Shown here piece after piece: positions 17,311 to 27,332 of a stretch of 64,000 nucleotides of DNA. The stretch's first letter is position 1; each line of letters opens with the position of its first letter. Source of the stretch: an uncultured Candidatus Saccharibacteria bacterium. GTDB lineage: Bacteria; Patescibacteriota; Saccharimonadia; Saccharimonadales; Saccharimonadaceae. The stretch spans positions 1 to 64,000 of the forward strand of contig CALEJV010000005.1 of NCBI GenBank assembly GCA_937898545.1, read 5' to 3'. The notes under the pieces were generated by a model. It made no database searches and had not been told where the DNA came from. It saw only the letters and a program-made list of their open reading frames with translations. The translations under genes and the position numbers were made by a program.

Positions 17311-17332
17311 TAAAACCCCGGAATTATCCGGG
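17311..17332 (-). terminator. Terminator of tRNA-His
   Basis: On the minus strand CCCGGA-TAAT-TCCGGG is followed by GTTTTATTTT, ten bases after the tRNA. Confidence 0.7.
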
Positions 17333-17341
17333 AATTTATCT

Positions 17342-17420
17342 TGGGGTGGATAATGAGACTTGAACTCACGGCCTCCGGTGCCACAAACCAGCGCTCTAAC
17401 CAAACTGAGCTATATCCACC
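17342..17420 (-). tRNA. tRNA-His (GTG)
   Basis: Acceptor GTGGATA/TATCCAC with the histidine-specific extra G(-1) opposite C73, anticodon loop TTGTGGC (GTG) and encoded CCA. The D loop is slightly long (GTTTGGTTA). Confidence 0.92.
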
Positions 17421-17707
17421 AGACAATTGCACAGCAAATCTACTGCGCTGCTGACATGCTGTATTGTAGCAGAGATAGCGCAGTTTGTCTATTGCCTGCG
17501 CCCATTCATTTTCAATCTCGCAGCTTTACTGGCTTACACCGCTCTCATATCTGAACATCACTAGGTCAATTTGTTTCTTTTCTCTGGGTTTCTCGCCGCT
17601 TCCATAGCGAGCCTTCCTATCTGTAATAATAGCCATCACCACACTTCGTCGAGCGGATGATCAAGAAAAAATGACAAAAGGCCAGGCCAAATTTGAAGTT
17701 AACTAAT

Positions 17708-18901
17708 TTAGCGGGCTTTCTTGCGACGCCACAGCGCCTCAACGCACATCACCAGCCACAAACCAAGCGCAATCGCCCCAACTGCCCCACCAAACCACAC
17801 ATGCCCCGCACTATAGCCATGCTGATTTACCATCCGGGTGAGCAAGCTAATCGCCACGACGTCACCAAGCAACGTAAACATATTGAGTGCAGAGAGGAGC
17901 GTTGCTTTGTATGTATGCTGCAGCTCGCTGAGGATCTTCGACTGCAGAACAATCGGTCGCACTCGCGTATATGCAGTAAATAACACAACAGCAATGACCG
18001 CGATAATTGGGCTCGGCGTTACGCCCATCAAGACAATACACAGCGCCATAATCCACGCATCGACCCAATAGAACGCCAGTGGCCGCAGACGGTCAAACCA
18101 ATGCACATACCAGCCCAGTAACGCTCCACCCAGGCTCCCGACCGCCGCAATTACCCCAAACCACTCTACCGCAATACCAACGTGCTGGAAGAGGAGCTCG
18201 CGATATTCTAGCCCCTTATTGGACACACCAGCTAAGAAACCAGCAAAGGTAAAGAGAGCAAGATTTTTCGCAGTAATGATTGCGCGAGCAGCCTGCCGTG
18301 GCCGCTGAGCTTGTGCAGTCGTGCGGCGTGGTGGATGAGCAAAGCTCAGCGCCAACCACACTGTCACAGCAAGCGACAAAAAGCCAATCAAAAATGGGAG
18401 TGTATGATGAATGCGGTACGTGAGTGGCACCACAATGATAAGCACGGTATTGCCAATTAACCCATACGTCTGGGCGCGACCCATCACCTTGGTATAGTCG
18501 CGGGCTCGCCCCAATGCCGTCAAGGAATCGTGCATAAAGGCCTCGACCGCACCAGACTGAAACGCATAGCCACCAAAGAACAAAACTGAGGCAATCAGCC
18601 CACCCCAAAAGCTCGGCCACACAGCATACAACAGTGGCGACACCACAGCGATACTCGCACCAAGGATAATCGCTCGCCGGTTGCCAAACTTATCGGCCAC
18701 ATAACCCGCTGGCATCTGCAGCGCCGCCTGGACGATAGACGAGATAACGACCATCAGTGCCAGCTCATCCAAACTCACCTTACCAACATTCACCAGCTGC
18801 ACCGTAATGAGCGGCAAGTAGACACGCTTGGTAAAAATCCGAAACCACGAATATTTGATAATGTTGCGCTTGAGGAGGTCGTGGTTGGTCACATCTTGCA
18901 T
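17708..18901 (-). CDS. MFS transporter
   Basis: A 397-residue membrane protein with about 12 predicted helices. The loop 2-3 signature is AGYVADKFGNRRAIILG, and typical MFS repeats follow (FWGGLIASVLFFGGYAFQSG; SLGGALLGWYVHWFDRLR). The N-terminus is short and cytoplasmic. Substrate is unknown; the closest general type is the drug/metabolite efflux MFS group. TATAGT lies about 12 nt before the ATG, so the leader is very short. It is a single-gene unit between tRNA genes. Confidence 0.82.
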   Translation of the reverse strand: MQDVTNHDLLKRNIIKYSWFRIFTKRVYLPLITVQLVNVGKVSLDELALMVVISSIVQAALQMPAGYVADKFGNRRAIILGASIAVVSPLLYAVWPSFWGGLIASVLFFGGYAFQSGAVEAFMHDSLTALGRARDYTKVMGRAQTYGLIGNTVLIIVVPLTYRIHHTLPFLIGFLSLAVTVWLALSFAHPPRRTTAQAQRPRQAARAIITAKNLALFTFAGFLAGVSNKGLEYRELLFQHVGIAVEWFGVIAAVGSLGGALLGWYVHWFDRLRPLAFYWVDAWIMALCIVLMGVTPSPIIAVIAVVLFTAYTRVRPIVLQSKILSELQHTYKATLLSALNMFTLLGDVVAISLLTRMVNQHGYSAGHVWFGGAVGAIALGLWLVMCVEALWRRKKAR

Positions 18902-18960
18902 AAATCTCGCTGTACTATAGCACAGCCTCGCGCAGCATGTAAATGTATTTTGTATGTAAT

Positions 18961-18984
18961 AAAAACAACCCCATCGAGATGGGG
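18961..18984 (-). terminator. Terminator of tRNA-Arg (TCT)
   Basis: On the minus strand CCCCAT-CTCG-ATGGGG is followed by TTGTTTTT, 15 bases after the tRNA. Confidence 0.75.
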
Positions 18985-18998
18985 ATATGACAATAAAA

Positions 18999-19075
18999 TG
19001 GCGCCCCGAGTAGGATTCGAACCTACGGCCTTAGGCTTAGAAGTCCTCTGCTCTATCCAGCTGAGCTATCGGGGC
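18999..19075 (-). tRNA. tRNA-Arg (TCT)
   Basis: Acceptor GCCCCGA/TCGGGGC, G73, encoded CCA, anticodon loop CTTCTAA (TCT), T arm GTAGG/CCTAC. The anticodon stem GAGGA/GCCTA has mismatches at its loop-closing (A-G) and outer (G-A) positions, leaving three good pairs. Confidence 0.88.
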
Positions 19076-19126
19076 ATGGGTTTATTATAGCAGGTTTCTT
19101 GGCAGGTGTGGTATGATAAACGAAGC

Positions 19127-19810
19127 ATGAAACACACGAACGAAAATTATCGATACTTTAGCGTTATTCTCGCAGTATATGTTGCGGCGCTACTCATCTC
19201 CAATATTGCAGCCACCAAGCTGGTGGCGCTCGGCCCACTCATCCTCGATGGTGGTGCAGTACTCTTCCCACTCGTGTATATCTTTGATGATGTCATGACA
19301 GAGGTCTATGGCTATCGCCGGGCACGCCGCGCTATTTGGACAGCCTTTGGGGTCATGCTGTTGGCGATCGGCTGCTTCACGCTGGTGCGCTATCTGCCTG
19401 CGGCGGCAGAGTACCACGACCAGGCTGCCTACGAGGCAGTGCTGGGCTTCTTCCCGCAGATCGTCGTGGCAAGCTTGCTCGCATTCCTGACGGGGAGCTT
19501 CCTTAATTCATACATCGTTGCTAAGCTCAAGGTTGCTATGAAGGGTCGGCAGCTATGGCTGCGCCTGCTTGGGTCGACAGTAGTGGGGAGCTTGTTTGAC
19601 ACCGTTATATTCTGCGTCGTTGCTTTTGGCGGGCAGCTCACGGGGGGGGCACTGCTCAACTATATCGCCGTTGGGCTTGGCTTCAAGCTTGCCGTTGAGG
19701 TCGTCTGCCTGCCACTTACCTACCGCGTCATTGCCGTGCTCAAGCGGCGCGAATCCGTCGACACCTACGACACCACCACTAACTTCACACCGTTTCGTTT
19801 GCGTGTCTAG
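19127..19810 (+). CDS. yhhQ: YhhQ/QueT-type queuosine precursor transporter
   Basis: A 227-residue membrane protein from the ATG at 19127, with TATGAT 9 nt upstream. It has about six helices and the VUT/YhhQ-family motifs ISNIAATKLVALGPLILDGGAVLFPLVYIFDDVMTEVYGYRRAR (split here over two helices) and the late segment LLGSTVVGSLFDTVIF. The family imports queuine or preQ precursors. The tgt gene sits 250 bp away in convergent orientation, supporting a salvage route for tRNA queuosine. Confidence 0.87.
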   Translation: MKHTNENYRYFSVILAVYVAALLISNIAATKLVALGPLILDGGAVLFPLVYIFDDVMTEVYGYRRARRAIWTAFGVMLLAIGCFTLVRYLPAAAEYHDQAAYEAVLGFFPQIVVASLLAFLTGSFLNSYIVAKLKVAMKGRQLWLRLLGSTVVGSLFDTVIFCVVAFGGQLTGGALLNYIAVGLGFKLAVEVVCLPLTYRVIAVLKRRESVDTYDTTTNFTPFRLRV

Positions 19811-20066
19811 CGGCCGAATTGTTCGCTGCCACAGATTTGCATCTCTCTCAGGATATGAAGACGCAGTGTTTTCATCCTGGTAGAACAAAAAACTGCCCGT
19901 GGTGATTATTGCAGCATGATTATTGAAGAGCCCAGTGTTTTAGGAAAATACTAAGACCCTTTTAGCATTTTAAAGAGACAGCGGCGAGAGAAGGTTGACT
20001 GTGCAAATTCTCCTCTCTAGTTGTTATGTGAATGTATGCTATAACCTACGGAGCTCTCATCAGTCG

Positions 20067-21306
<1,240 letters not shown>

Positions 21307-21646
21307 TTTACATTGAAATAATCGTGCTTTGTGCAAGGAGAAAAGCTCCCTCTCGCAAAAATCTCTCTCTATTGTATCACAAGGGCTCAGCGGTATGATG
21401 CGCGTTCCCTCCCCTTCCATCACTCTAATACATAGAGCATACGCATCTGCTGCGGTCATTGCTCTGCCGCCATCTTAACAAACCACTATTTGAGAAAATG
21501 GAGGGCTTTATGGGTGACATAAACAGAAACATCTCCAAAAATACTTACTATAATACCAGAACAATACACTCATTGCTTTTCCAGGTAGAATAGTGAGCAA
21601 AAATATAGCCTATCTGCCAGAGAAAGTGAAGGCTTTTGAGTTTACG
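21307..21646. other. Intergenic, no feature seen
   Basis: 340 bp between tgt and the sugar transferase gene with no credible ORF on either strand. It contains the tgt leader and promoter region only. Confidence 0.35.
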
Positions 21647-22441
21647 TTACGCAGCGCGCCGTGCAGGCTGAGTATGCGCTTGCTGCAGCGCCACCACAAC
21701 ATCGCTTTCCTCACACTCTTGGCCTGCTGACGCCAAGCCTGCCTTAGCCTGCAGCCATTCACGGGCAGACCGCGGCATAAGCTTTTGTACAAGGTCTGTC
21801 GCCACCATACCGAGCGTTGCAGCAACCACTTTTGCATCCTTCTTTAGTGAGGCTGTGTCAGCGTACAAAACGTCCTGCTCCATTATATGGATGATATGAG
21901 TTATATCCAGCTCGTAGCCAGGCCCATGCTGATCTTTGCTATAGGGTGCCATAATGCCTGGGCGAGCCGTCTTGCGCGCCTCAATCCACTTCTGTTTAAG
22001 GCCTTCAGGGATATCGGGGTTAGCAAGAATATCATTATACACTTCGCCTGTGGCTAGCGGCCTTGGCCCCACGATTGCCATCTTGCCACGCAATACTTGC
22101 AATAGCTGCGGTGCTTCGTCTACATGTGCTTTGCGCACAAGCTTACCAATTGGCCCAGCGCTACTGTGGTTGTAGCCATTAGCCGAGGCGGTGTTGCGCA
22201 CTGCACCACGTAGCGTCCGCAGCTTTGGCACCTTAACGAGGTCATCAAGGTCACTCCCATACCGCTCCTGGACGAAGAGCGTTGGGCCATCGCCAAGCTC
22301 CTTATGCATTGCCGCAGCGGCAACGAGAGCAGCCGAGCCCATACAAACCAGCAAAGGAACCGCCACTACTCGATCAAACCAGCGCTTCTCAGGACTTTCG
22401 TTATAGGCTTTGCCGTGTTTTGTTCTATTTTTTTGTGACAT
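21647..22441 (-). CDS. Bacterial sugar-phosphate transferase
   Basis: A 264-residue member of the PglC/WcaJ-type family that moves a sugar phosphate onto undecaprenyl phosphate at the membrane. One N-terminal hydrophobic helix (VVAVPLLVCMGSAALVAAAAM), FVQERYGSDLDDLVKVPKLRTL and the core KAHVDEAPQLLQVLRGKMAIVGPRPL are visible. The C-terminal 60 residues are an extra Lys/Ala-rich tail. The ATG at 22441 is set by the promoter TTGACA-17-TACCAT-7 nt, a leaderless arrangement. It probably starts glycan synthesis for the envelope. Confidence 0.85.
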   Translation of the reverse strand: MSQKNRTKHGKAYNESPEKRWFDRVVAVPLLVCMGSAALVAAAAMHKELGDGPTLFVQERYGSDLDDLVKVPKLRTLRGAVRNTASANGYNHSSAGPIGKLVRKAHVDEAPQLLQVLRGKMAIVGPRPLATGEVYNDILANPDIPEGLKQKWIEARKTARPGIMAPYSKDQHGPGYELDITHIIHIMEQDVLYADTASLKKDAKVVAATLGMVATDLVQKLMPRSAREWLQAKAGLASAGQECEESDVVVALQQAHTQPARRAA

Positions 22442-22615
22442 CCGTTCGATGGTAGCACAATGTTGCATATATGTCAACAGTATCGTGCCCGCTCCTTTCT
22501 TCTCTAGCCGATCTAATTTGATTATGATAAAACCCCACCCTATGAAGGCCACGCTAAACTAGAGAAGAGGATAAACCTCTTCTCATCCAGCCTAGCGCGC
22601 TATGCTCTCAACAAA

Positions 22616-22650
22616 AACATCGCTCCCTTGGTGGAGCAATGCTTATTTCT
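22616..22650 (-). terminator. Probable terminator of the HD gene
   Basis: On the minus strand GCTCC and GGAGC arms around ACCAAG are followed by GATGTTTTTG, 70-100 nt past the HD gene stop. Confidence 0.45.
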
Positions 22651-22673
22651 TGCATCTGTGGTGGCAATATACA

Positions 22674-22715
22674 CCAAAGCTCGAACCTATTTCGAGCGTA
22701 AAAGCTGAACCTGTG
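22674..22715 (+). repeat. 42-bp inverted repeat, left copy
   Basis: Exact reverse complement of 23986-24027. It starts four bases past the HD-gene stop and contains its own hairpin, GCTCGAA-CCTAT-TTCGAGC. The two copies bracket the HD/phosphatase cassette. Confidence 0.9.
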
Positions 22716-22719
22716 TAGA

Positions 22720-23244
22720 TCAAATAGTTTCAACATTCCGCCTATAAGCTTTGCTAAGTTCACTTACTAGAGCTTCATCCAGTAGCTCACCAGATAGCTC
22801 CATAAAATATACAAACTTATCACGGAGTCGCTTTTGCATATCAGTCGAAGCCAAGTGATAGTAGTAACTATTCTGAATGAGGTCTGCTGCGCGGATTGAT
22901 AGGGCCTCGCTACCGAGCTCAGCCGTGCGAGCAAAAGACTGCATGATGTCTTGAGTATCTGAAACTGTGAGAGCATCGACGTACACTGCAACCTGATGTC
23001 CAAAGCTTTGCCCGACATCGTCGATAGTAATATCTGTATCTTCAACAACATCATGAAGAACCGCAGCAATCACTACATCTTGCGGGAAACCTCTCTCCCA
23101 GAGCATCTCTGCAACTTGAATCGAATGAAGCAATACTGGTTTGGTGTTATGTCCAGAGTCTTGCAAAGCATTCGACAGGAAGAATAAGGCTCGCTCTATC
23201 TCGTGCTTATCATATTCAAATTCTGCGATATGCGCCTTTTCCAT
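22720..23244 (-). CDS. HD-domain hydrolase (RelA/SpoT HD type)
   Basis: A 174-residue protein consisting only of an HD phosphohydrolase domain. Metal ligands are His in KPVLLHSIQVAEML, the HD pair in VIAAVLHDVVEDTD, and a distal Asp in IRAADLIQNSYYY. The pattern matches the (p)ppGpp hydrolase group of RelA/SpoT small proteins, but no synthetase domain is present. It follows a histidine phosphatase gene by 6 bp in an operon. It could hydrolyse an alarmone or another nucleotide; substrate is not determinable. Confidence 0.75.
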   Translation of the reverse strand: MEKAHIAEFEYDKHEIERALFFLSNALQDSGHNTKPVLLHSIQVAEMLWERGFPQDVVIAAVLHDVVEDTDITIDDVGQSFGHQVAVYVDALTVSDTQDIMQSFARTAELGSEALSIRAADLIQNSYYYHLASTDMQKRLRDKFVYFMELSGELLDEALVSELSKAYRRNVETI

Positions 23245-23250
23245 CTTGTT

Positions 23251-23823
23251 TTACTCCTTTTCGCTAATAGGATTGGCTAATTTTCTATCAACTTGCAGCT
23301 CAACTATCTCTTCGTTCCCAATCTTGTCATCTAACATCGCCTGTAAGTCCCTACCATAATAGCTCGCGAGAATTACAGCGATCGGACCCGAGTGCGTTAC
23401 GATTAATACGCATGCATCCTTGCCGGCTTCGTATATACGATTTACCACATTGATAACTCGTGTGGCCATTATCTCGCTTGATTCTCCATCAGGAAATCGC
23501 ACTTGCATATAACCACCCTCTATATGCGGAATGGCATCGTAGGGCAACCCCTCGTATTTTCCAAAACTAATTTCTCGTAGATCCTTATCAGAAGCAGCCT
23601 TCTGTAGACCAAGTGTATCCGAGATGATCTGCGCAGTCTGTATAGACCTTCCAAGATCAGATGTGTAGACACGATCAATTTTCTGAGATAGCTTCTTAAT
23701 TTTTAGAGCCTTACGCTCCGCCTGCCGAACGCCAAGAACAGTCAGCTTGCTATCGCGTTGACCCATGGTAATGCCGCAGGCATTACCATCAGCTTGGCCA
23801 TGCCTAGTGATGAGAAGCTTCAT
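23251..23823 (-). CDS. Histidine phosphatase (phosphoglycerate mutase-like)
   Basis: A 190-residue enzyme of the PGM/cobC superfamily: the RHG triad in LLITRHGQADGN with the phospho-His, Arg in YTSDLGRSIQTA, Glu in REISFGKYEG, and the second His in LIVTHSGPIAVI. It is probably a metabolite phosphatase, not a glycolytic mutase. Its ATG lies inside a short upstream frame (23804-23992), and it precedes the HD-hydrolase gene. Both genes sit between the 42-bp inverted repeats. Confidence 0.82.
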   Translation of the reverse strand: MKLLITRHGQADGNACGITMGQRDSKLTVLGVRQAERKALKIKKLSQKIDRVYTSDLGRSIQTAQIISDTLGLQKAASDKDLREISFGKYEGLPYDAIPHIEGGYMQVRFPDGESSEIMATRVINVVNRIYEAGKDACVLIVTHSGPIAVILASYYGRDLQAMLDDKIGNEEIVELQVDRKLANPISEKE

Positions 23824-23992
23824 GGTTCCATTGTCTCATGGCTAACGTAAATTGTTGCTGTACTTCGTCGGTAGCTTCATCTGCGTTACTATTATCCTCC
23901 AGGTATGTAACAGCCCGCATAAGATACCAAGGTAGTATAGACTCAGCGATTCGACGCGGGTCTACTTGACCAGCAGCCGAGCCTGCACAGGT
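23804..23992 (-). pseudogene. Gene remnant cut by the right inverted repeat
   Basis: An open frame of 62 codons with protein-like composition (DPRRIAESILPWYLMRAVTYLED, written over 23 residues in two helices) runs from a TGA inside the inverted repeat to TAG at 23804, overlapping the phosphatase start by 20 bases. It has no start except an internal ATG at 23920, which would give a 38-residue peptide. I read it as the 3' remainder of a lost gene or a short coupled leader ORF. Confidence 0.4.
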
Positions 23993-24027
23993 TCAGCTTT
24001 TACGCTCGAAATAGGTTCGAGCTTTGG
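23986..24027 (-). repeat. 42-bp inverted repeat, right copy
   Basis: Perfect reverse complement of 22674-22715. It lies between the phosphatase leader and the tRNA-Gly terminator. Confidence 0.9.
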
Positions 24028-24043
24028 CTCCGCCAAAGTCTAG

Positions 24044-24066
24044 AAAAAGCCACCCTACAGGGCGAC
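24044..24066 (-). terminator. Terminator of tRNA-Gly
   Basis: On the minus strand GTCGCCC and GGGTGGC pair (two G-T wobbles) around TGTA and run into five T. Confidence 0.6.
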
Positions 24067-24088
24067 CGTTTCCAATTTTGTTCCGAAA

Positions 24089-24163
24089 TGGTGCGGGTGC
24101 GGAGAATCGAACTCCGATCCCAAGTTTGGAAAACTTGTATACTAGCCGCTGTACGACACCCGC
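24089..24163 (-). tRNA. tRNA-Gly (TCC)
   Basis: Acceptor GCGGGTG/CACCCGC, A73, encoded CCA, anticodon loop TTCCAAA (TCC), T arm CGGAG/CTCCG. It reads GGA/GGG codons; it is not the UCA-anticodon glycine tRNA of UGA-recoding candidate phyla. Confidence 0.93.
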
Positions 24164-24205
24164 ATGCGCTATCCATTATACCACTTTTTTGTGTATAATA
24201 AAGGT

Positions 24206-24664
24206 ATGACCCGAGGACTCCATCGCTTGCGCGGATCGAGCATACACACCAATGGCGTTGCGCGCAATACCCGCACCATCGTCAATGGCGCTAAGACGTC
24301 GTCACTACGCGTCGACCAGCGCCAGCATCAATCCATCCAAGAGCGCCGCGCCAACCACTTGCGCTACCAAAGCTCACACACTATGATGGGCTGTCGACCA
24401 GTCGCAGCCGATAGTAGTCGTATTGATGACGAAGCACCTTATATGAACAACGAGCGTCTCCGTGGCAGTGGCGAGGGGCCACGTGACCCATCAGGATCGC
24501 GGCCAGGCACTGCCACCTACGCCCGCCGGCGTGATAACACAGTACACACACCGCGACAATCACAACCAGCCTATAGCAAGCCAGCTATGAAGCCAAACTT
24601 CCGCCCAGGGTTTATGCAGCCAAACAAAGGCCAGCAATCACGCGGCTTTGGCCCGCATTGCTAG
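24206..24664 (+). CDS. Hypothetical basic, low-complexity protein
   Basis: A 152-residue protein from the ATG at 24206, which has TATAAT (24194-24199) only 6 nt upstream, so it is leaderless. It is rich in Arg, Gln, Ser, Gly and Pro, with no membrane helix or recognisable domain, and is probably largely disordered (YARRRDNTVHTPRQSQ; GFMQPNKGQQSRGFGPH). The composition suggests nucleic-acid binding, which is inference. The good promoter and stable frame argue that it is a real gene. Confidence 0.6.
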   Translation: MTRGLHRLRGSSIHTNGVARNTRTIVNGAKTSSLRVDQRQHQSIQERRANHLRYQSSHTMMGCRPVAADSSRIDDEAPYMNNERLRGSGEGPRDPSGSRPGTATYARRRDNTVHTPRQSQPAYSKPAMKPNFRPGFMQPNKGQQSRGFGPHC

Positions 24665-24884
24665 AGGTTATATTCTACAAAATACTTCTAGCACTATAAG
24701 AGTGCCACTTCTTGCTCTTAAATTTTCTCCTAAGGATGGCGAGTCTGCGCTTTCAAGCGTCCTCGAGAACCCCTTCATATCTTCGCTCTTCTTATTCCAA
24801 TGCGTGGCCCATCAATAGAATGAGCACTTTCTTACTATCATTCCCCTGTAGAGCTAAGGCTGATTGCTCAAAAGTGCCATACTC

Positions 24885-27332
24885 TTACCGCTTATACTCT
24901 GGTGGGATGATTTCATCCGCTGTCACAACCTCTGGTGCGCCATCGGTCTGGAAAGCTTGGCGAGCTTGCTCAAGCGTAACGGTAATCGTGCTACCAGGTG
25001 CCACACTACCGCTCAGCATCTGGCGCGCCACAGTATTCTCCACCGCTTTTTGCACCACGCGGCGCATTGGGCGAGCACCAAGCCGTGGGTCGTAGCCGCG
25101 CTCGACGAGAAAGAGCTTAGCATCATACTCTACCGCGACCGAGACCTTTTGCTGGGCGAGCGTGGCATTGACCCCCTCGAGGATGAGGTCGAGCACTTGC
25201 ACCAGTTCTTCCTTAGTAAACGGCCGGAAGAGGACGATTTCGTCAAAGCGGTTGAGGAACTCGGGACGGAACTGACCACTGTTAATGAGCTCGTCGGTAA
25301 ACTGCTGCTCGAATTGCTCAAGCTTGTAGCCATGCTCAATATATTCGCGGATGCGGTCGGCCCCAGCGTTACTCGTGGCAATAACAATCGCATCGCGGAA
25401 GCTTACCTCGCGGTTCTTGATATCGCGTAGAATCCCCTCATCCAGCAGCTGCAGCAAGGTTGCCAGCACCTCTGGTGCGGCCTTCTCGATCTCATCGAGC
25501 AGCACCACACTAAAGGGCTGTTTCATCACCTGGGCAGTGAGGCTGGCTGGGTCATCAGCGCCATCAGCAATCAGGCGCGACACATCCTCAGGCCGGACGT
25601 ATTCGTTGAGGTCGATCCTGACAATCTTACCCTCGCCACCAAAGTACACATCAGCCAAAGCCTTACTCAGCTCCGTCTTACCCACCCCTGTTGGCCCAAG
25701 GAAGAGGAAGGTGCCAATTGGCCGATTTTGGTTGCGCACACCAGCTCGTGCCCGGCGCAGGGCGTCGCTTACCACACTAACCGCTCGCGTTTGGTTGACC
25801 ATTCGCTGATGGATGAGTGCCTCCATATTGAGCAGCCGCTCGCGATCATCCGCAGTACTCGCTACACTAATCTTTACATCCATCGTCTGCTCGATGGCTT
25901 GCTGCACCGATTGCTTTGTCACAATGCCATCCTCGTGGTAGCTCGCGGCCGACTCGAGCAGCTTGATGGCTTGGCCCGGCATGGCAAGATCATGAATATA
26001 GCGCGCGCTTAGTCGATACGCCTCGCGCAGCGCTTGATAGCGGTAAGCCACATGGCGCTGCCCTTCAGTGATGACAGCTTGCTCTTGCAGGACGCGCAGT
26101 GTTTCAGCTTCGTCTGTGGGTGCTATGGAAATGCGATTGAGCGCATTGGCAAGCGATGGATTGCGCCGGCCAATCTGCAAAAATCGCTGCTCGTCCATAC
26201 TCAAAATAACCCTCAGGCGCCCTGCCTCGAGAATAGGCAGCAGCACATTGGTGAGATCCACTGCACCAATCCCTTCCTCGAAGAACAGCTGAGCATTATC
26301 CAGGCAAATGATGATATTCTTGGCAGTATACGCCTCACCAAGGACGCGCATGACGAGGTTCTCGAGCTCGCCCCGGCCTGGCGCCGCAGCGATGAGCGAT
26401 GACGAGTCGAGGATGAACACCTGCCGAAACTTGAGACTACCCGGCAAACGCGCCGAGGCGTCGAGGAGCCGCTCGGCAAAGGCGTGGATGATGGTCGTCT
26501 TGCCCGTGCCAGCCTGCCCCACCAGCACGGCATTCTGCCGCCCACGGGTACCAAAGATGTCGATGAGCTGATCAATCGCTTTGGTGTGCGACGCAACATC
26601 AACAGAGAACATCCCGCCGCCACGGCTAATTTGCTCACTAATATTCTGCCCAAAGCGGCGCAATAGTGGGATATAACCAAACGACCAATCGCGCGCCACC
26701 CCACCAGTACGCCGCGGCTGATGGATCTGCGCTACCAACTGGCGCAAGTGGTGCTGCCACTGCACCGCGCTATCGAGATCTTCGTCGTCGAGCTGGAGCT
26801 CCGCCAGGATATTCTGGTAGCCAGGTATGCTACGTACCAAAGCCACCATAAGTACACTACCAGTGATCTGCTCGAGCTGGTTATACTGGCGGATGCGATC
26901 AGCAAATTGCCAAAACTCGGGCATAATGCTCGGGTCGTCACTCACGAGATCCTGCATGAGCGCCGGGCTGAGGCCGAGCCGCAATGCCATAAAGAGCCCA
27001 TCATTGACTGAGCGCAATGCCCAGGCGATATCGCGCGGCGTCGGCGTAGCGGGTAATCGGCCCAGGACGTCACCCGCAAGTAAACCATCAGCCGTGCTAC
27101 CACTGATGGGCAAATGGACAATCTCACCCTGATACCACCGGTGGAGCCCATATGGCACCACAGCCAAGCTCGCGATAAACCACCCTAGTGGCAGCTCAAT
27201 CGCCAGCAATGCTCCTGCCCCTGCTAAGAATAGCAAAAATGGCGCCCACCACCAGTGGTCGAAGCGGCCCATCTGCACACCCAGGCGAGCCTTCTTAGCA
27301 CGCAAGCTATCGTAATGAAAGTCGCTTACCAT
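24885..27332 (-). CDS. Membrane-anchored Clp-type double AAA+ ATPase
   Basis: An 815-residue protein from the ATG at 27332 (GGGGTGG upstream). Residues 28-63 form two membrane segments (WWWAPFLLFLAGAGALLAI and LGWFIASLAVVPYGL). After a helical region of about 180 residues comes AAA domain 1 with Walker A GQAGTGKT at 272-279, then domain 2 near residue 550 with LGPTGVGKTE, LLDEIEKA and the arginine region EFLNRFDEIVLFRPF. The end is a ClpB-type D2-small domain (YDPRLGARPMRRVVQ). The Clp N-domain is replaced by the membrane part. It overlaps the gene before it by 7 bp. Probably an unfoldase working at the membrane. Confidence 0.85.
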   Translation of the reverse strand: MVSDFHYDSLRAKKARLGVQMGRFDHWWWAPFLLFLAGAGALLAIELPLGWFIASLAVVPYGLHRWYQGEIVHLPISGSTADGLLAGDVLGRLPATPTPRDIAWALRSVNDGLFMALRLGLSPALMQDLVSDDPSIMPEFWQFADRIRQYNQLEQITGSVLMVALVRSIPGYQNILAELQLDDEDLDSAVQWQHHLRQLVAQIHQPRRTGGVARDWSFGYIPLLRRFGQNISEQISRGGGMFSVDVASHTKAIDQLIDIFGTRGRQNAVLVGQAGTGKTTIIHAFAERLLDASARLPGSLKFRQVFILDSSSLIAAAPGRGELENLVMRVLGEAYTAKNIIICLDNAQLFFEEGIGAVDLTNVLLPILEAGRLRVILSMDEQRFLQIGRRNPSLANALNRISIAPTDEAETLRVLQEQAVITEGQRHVAYRYQALREAYRLSARYIHDLAMPGQAIKLLESAASYHEDGIVTKQSVQQAIEQTMDVKISVASTADDRERLLNMEALIHQRMVNQTRAVSVVSDALRRARAGVRNQNRPIGTFLFLGPTGVGKTELSKALADVYFGGEGKIVRIDLNEYVRPEDVSRLIADGADDPASLTAQVMKQPFSVVLLDEIEKAAPEVLATLLQLLDEGILRDIKNREVSFRDAIVIATSNAGADRIREYIEHGYKLEQFEQQFTDELINSGQFRPEFLNRFDEIVLFRPFTKEELVQVLDLILEGVNATLAQQKVSVAVEYDAKLFLVERGYDPRLGARPMRRVVQKAVENTVARQMLSGSVAPGSTITVTLEQARQAFQTDGAPEVVTADEIIPPEYKR

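Noticed and set aside
24089..24163. Possible UGA-to-Gly recoding as in Absconditabacteria or Gracilibacteria.
   Set aside because: The tRNA anticodon is TCC, not TCA, and genes such as murB end in TGA as a normal stop.
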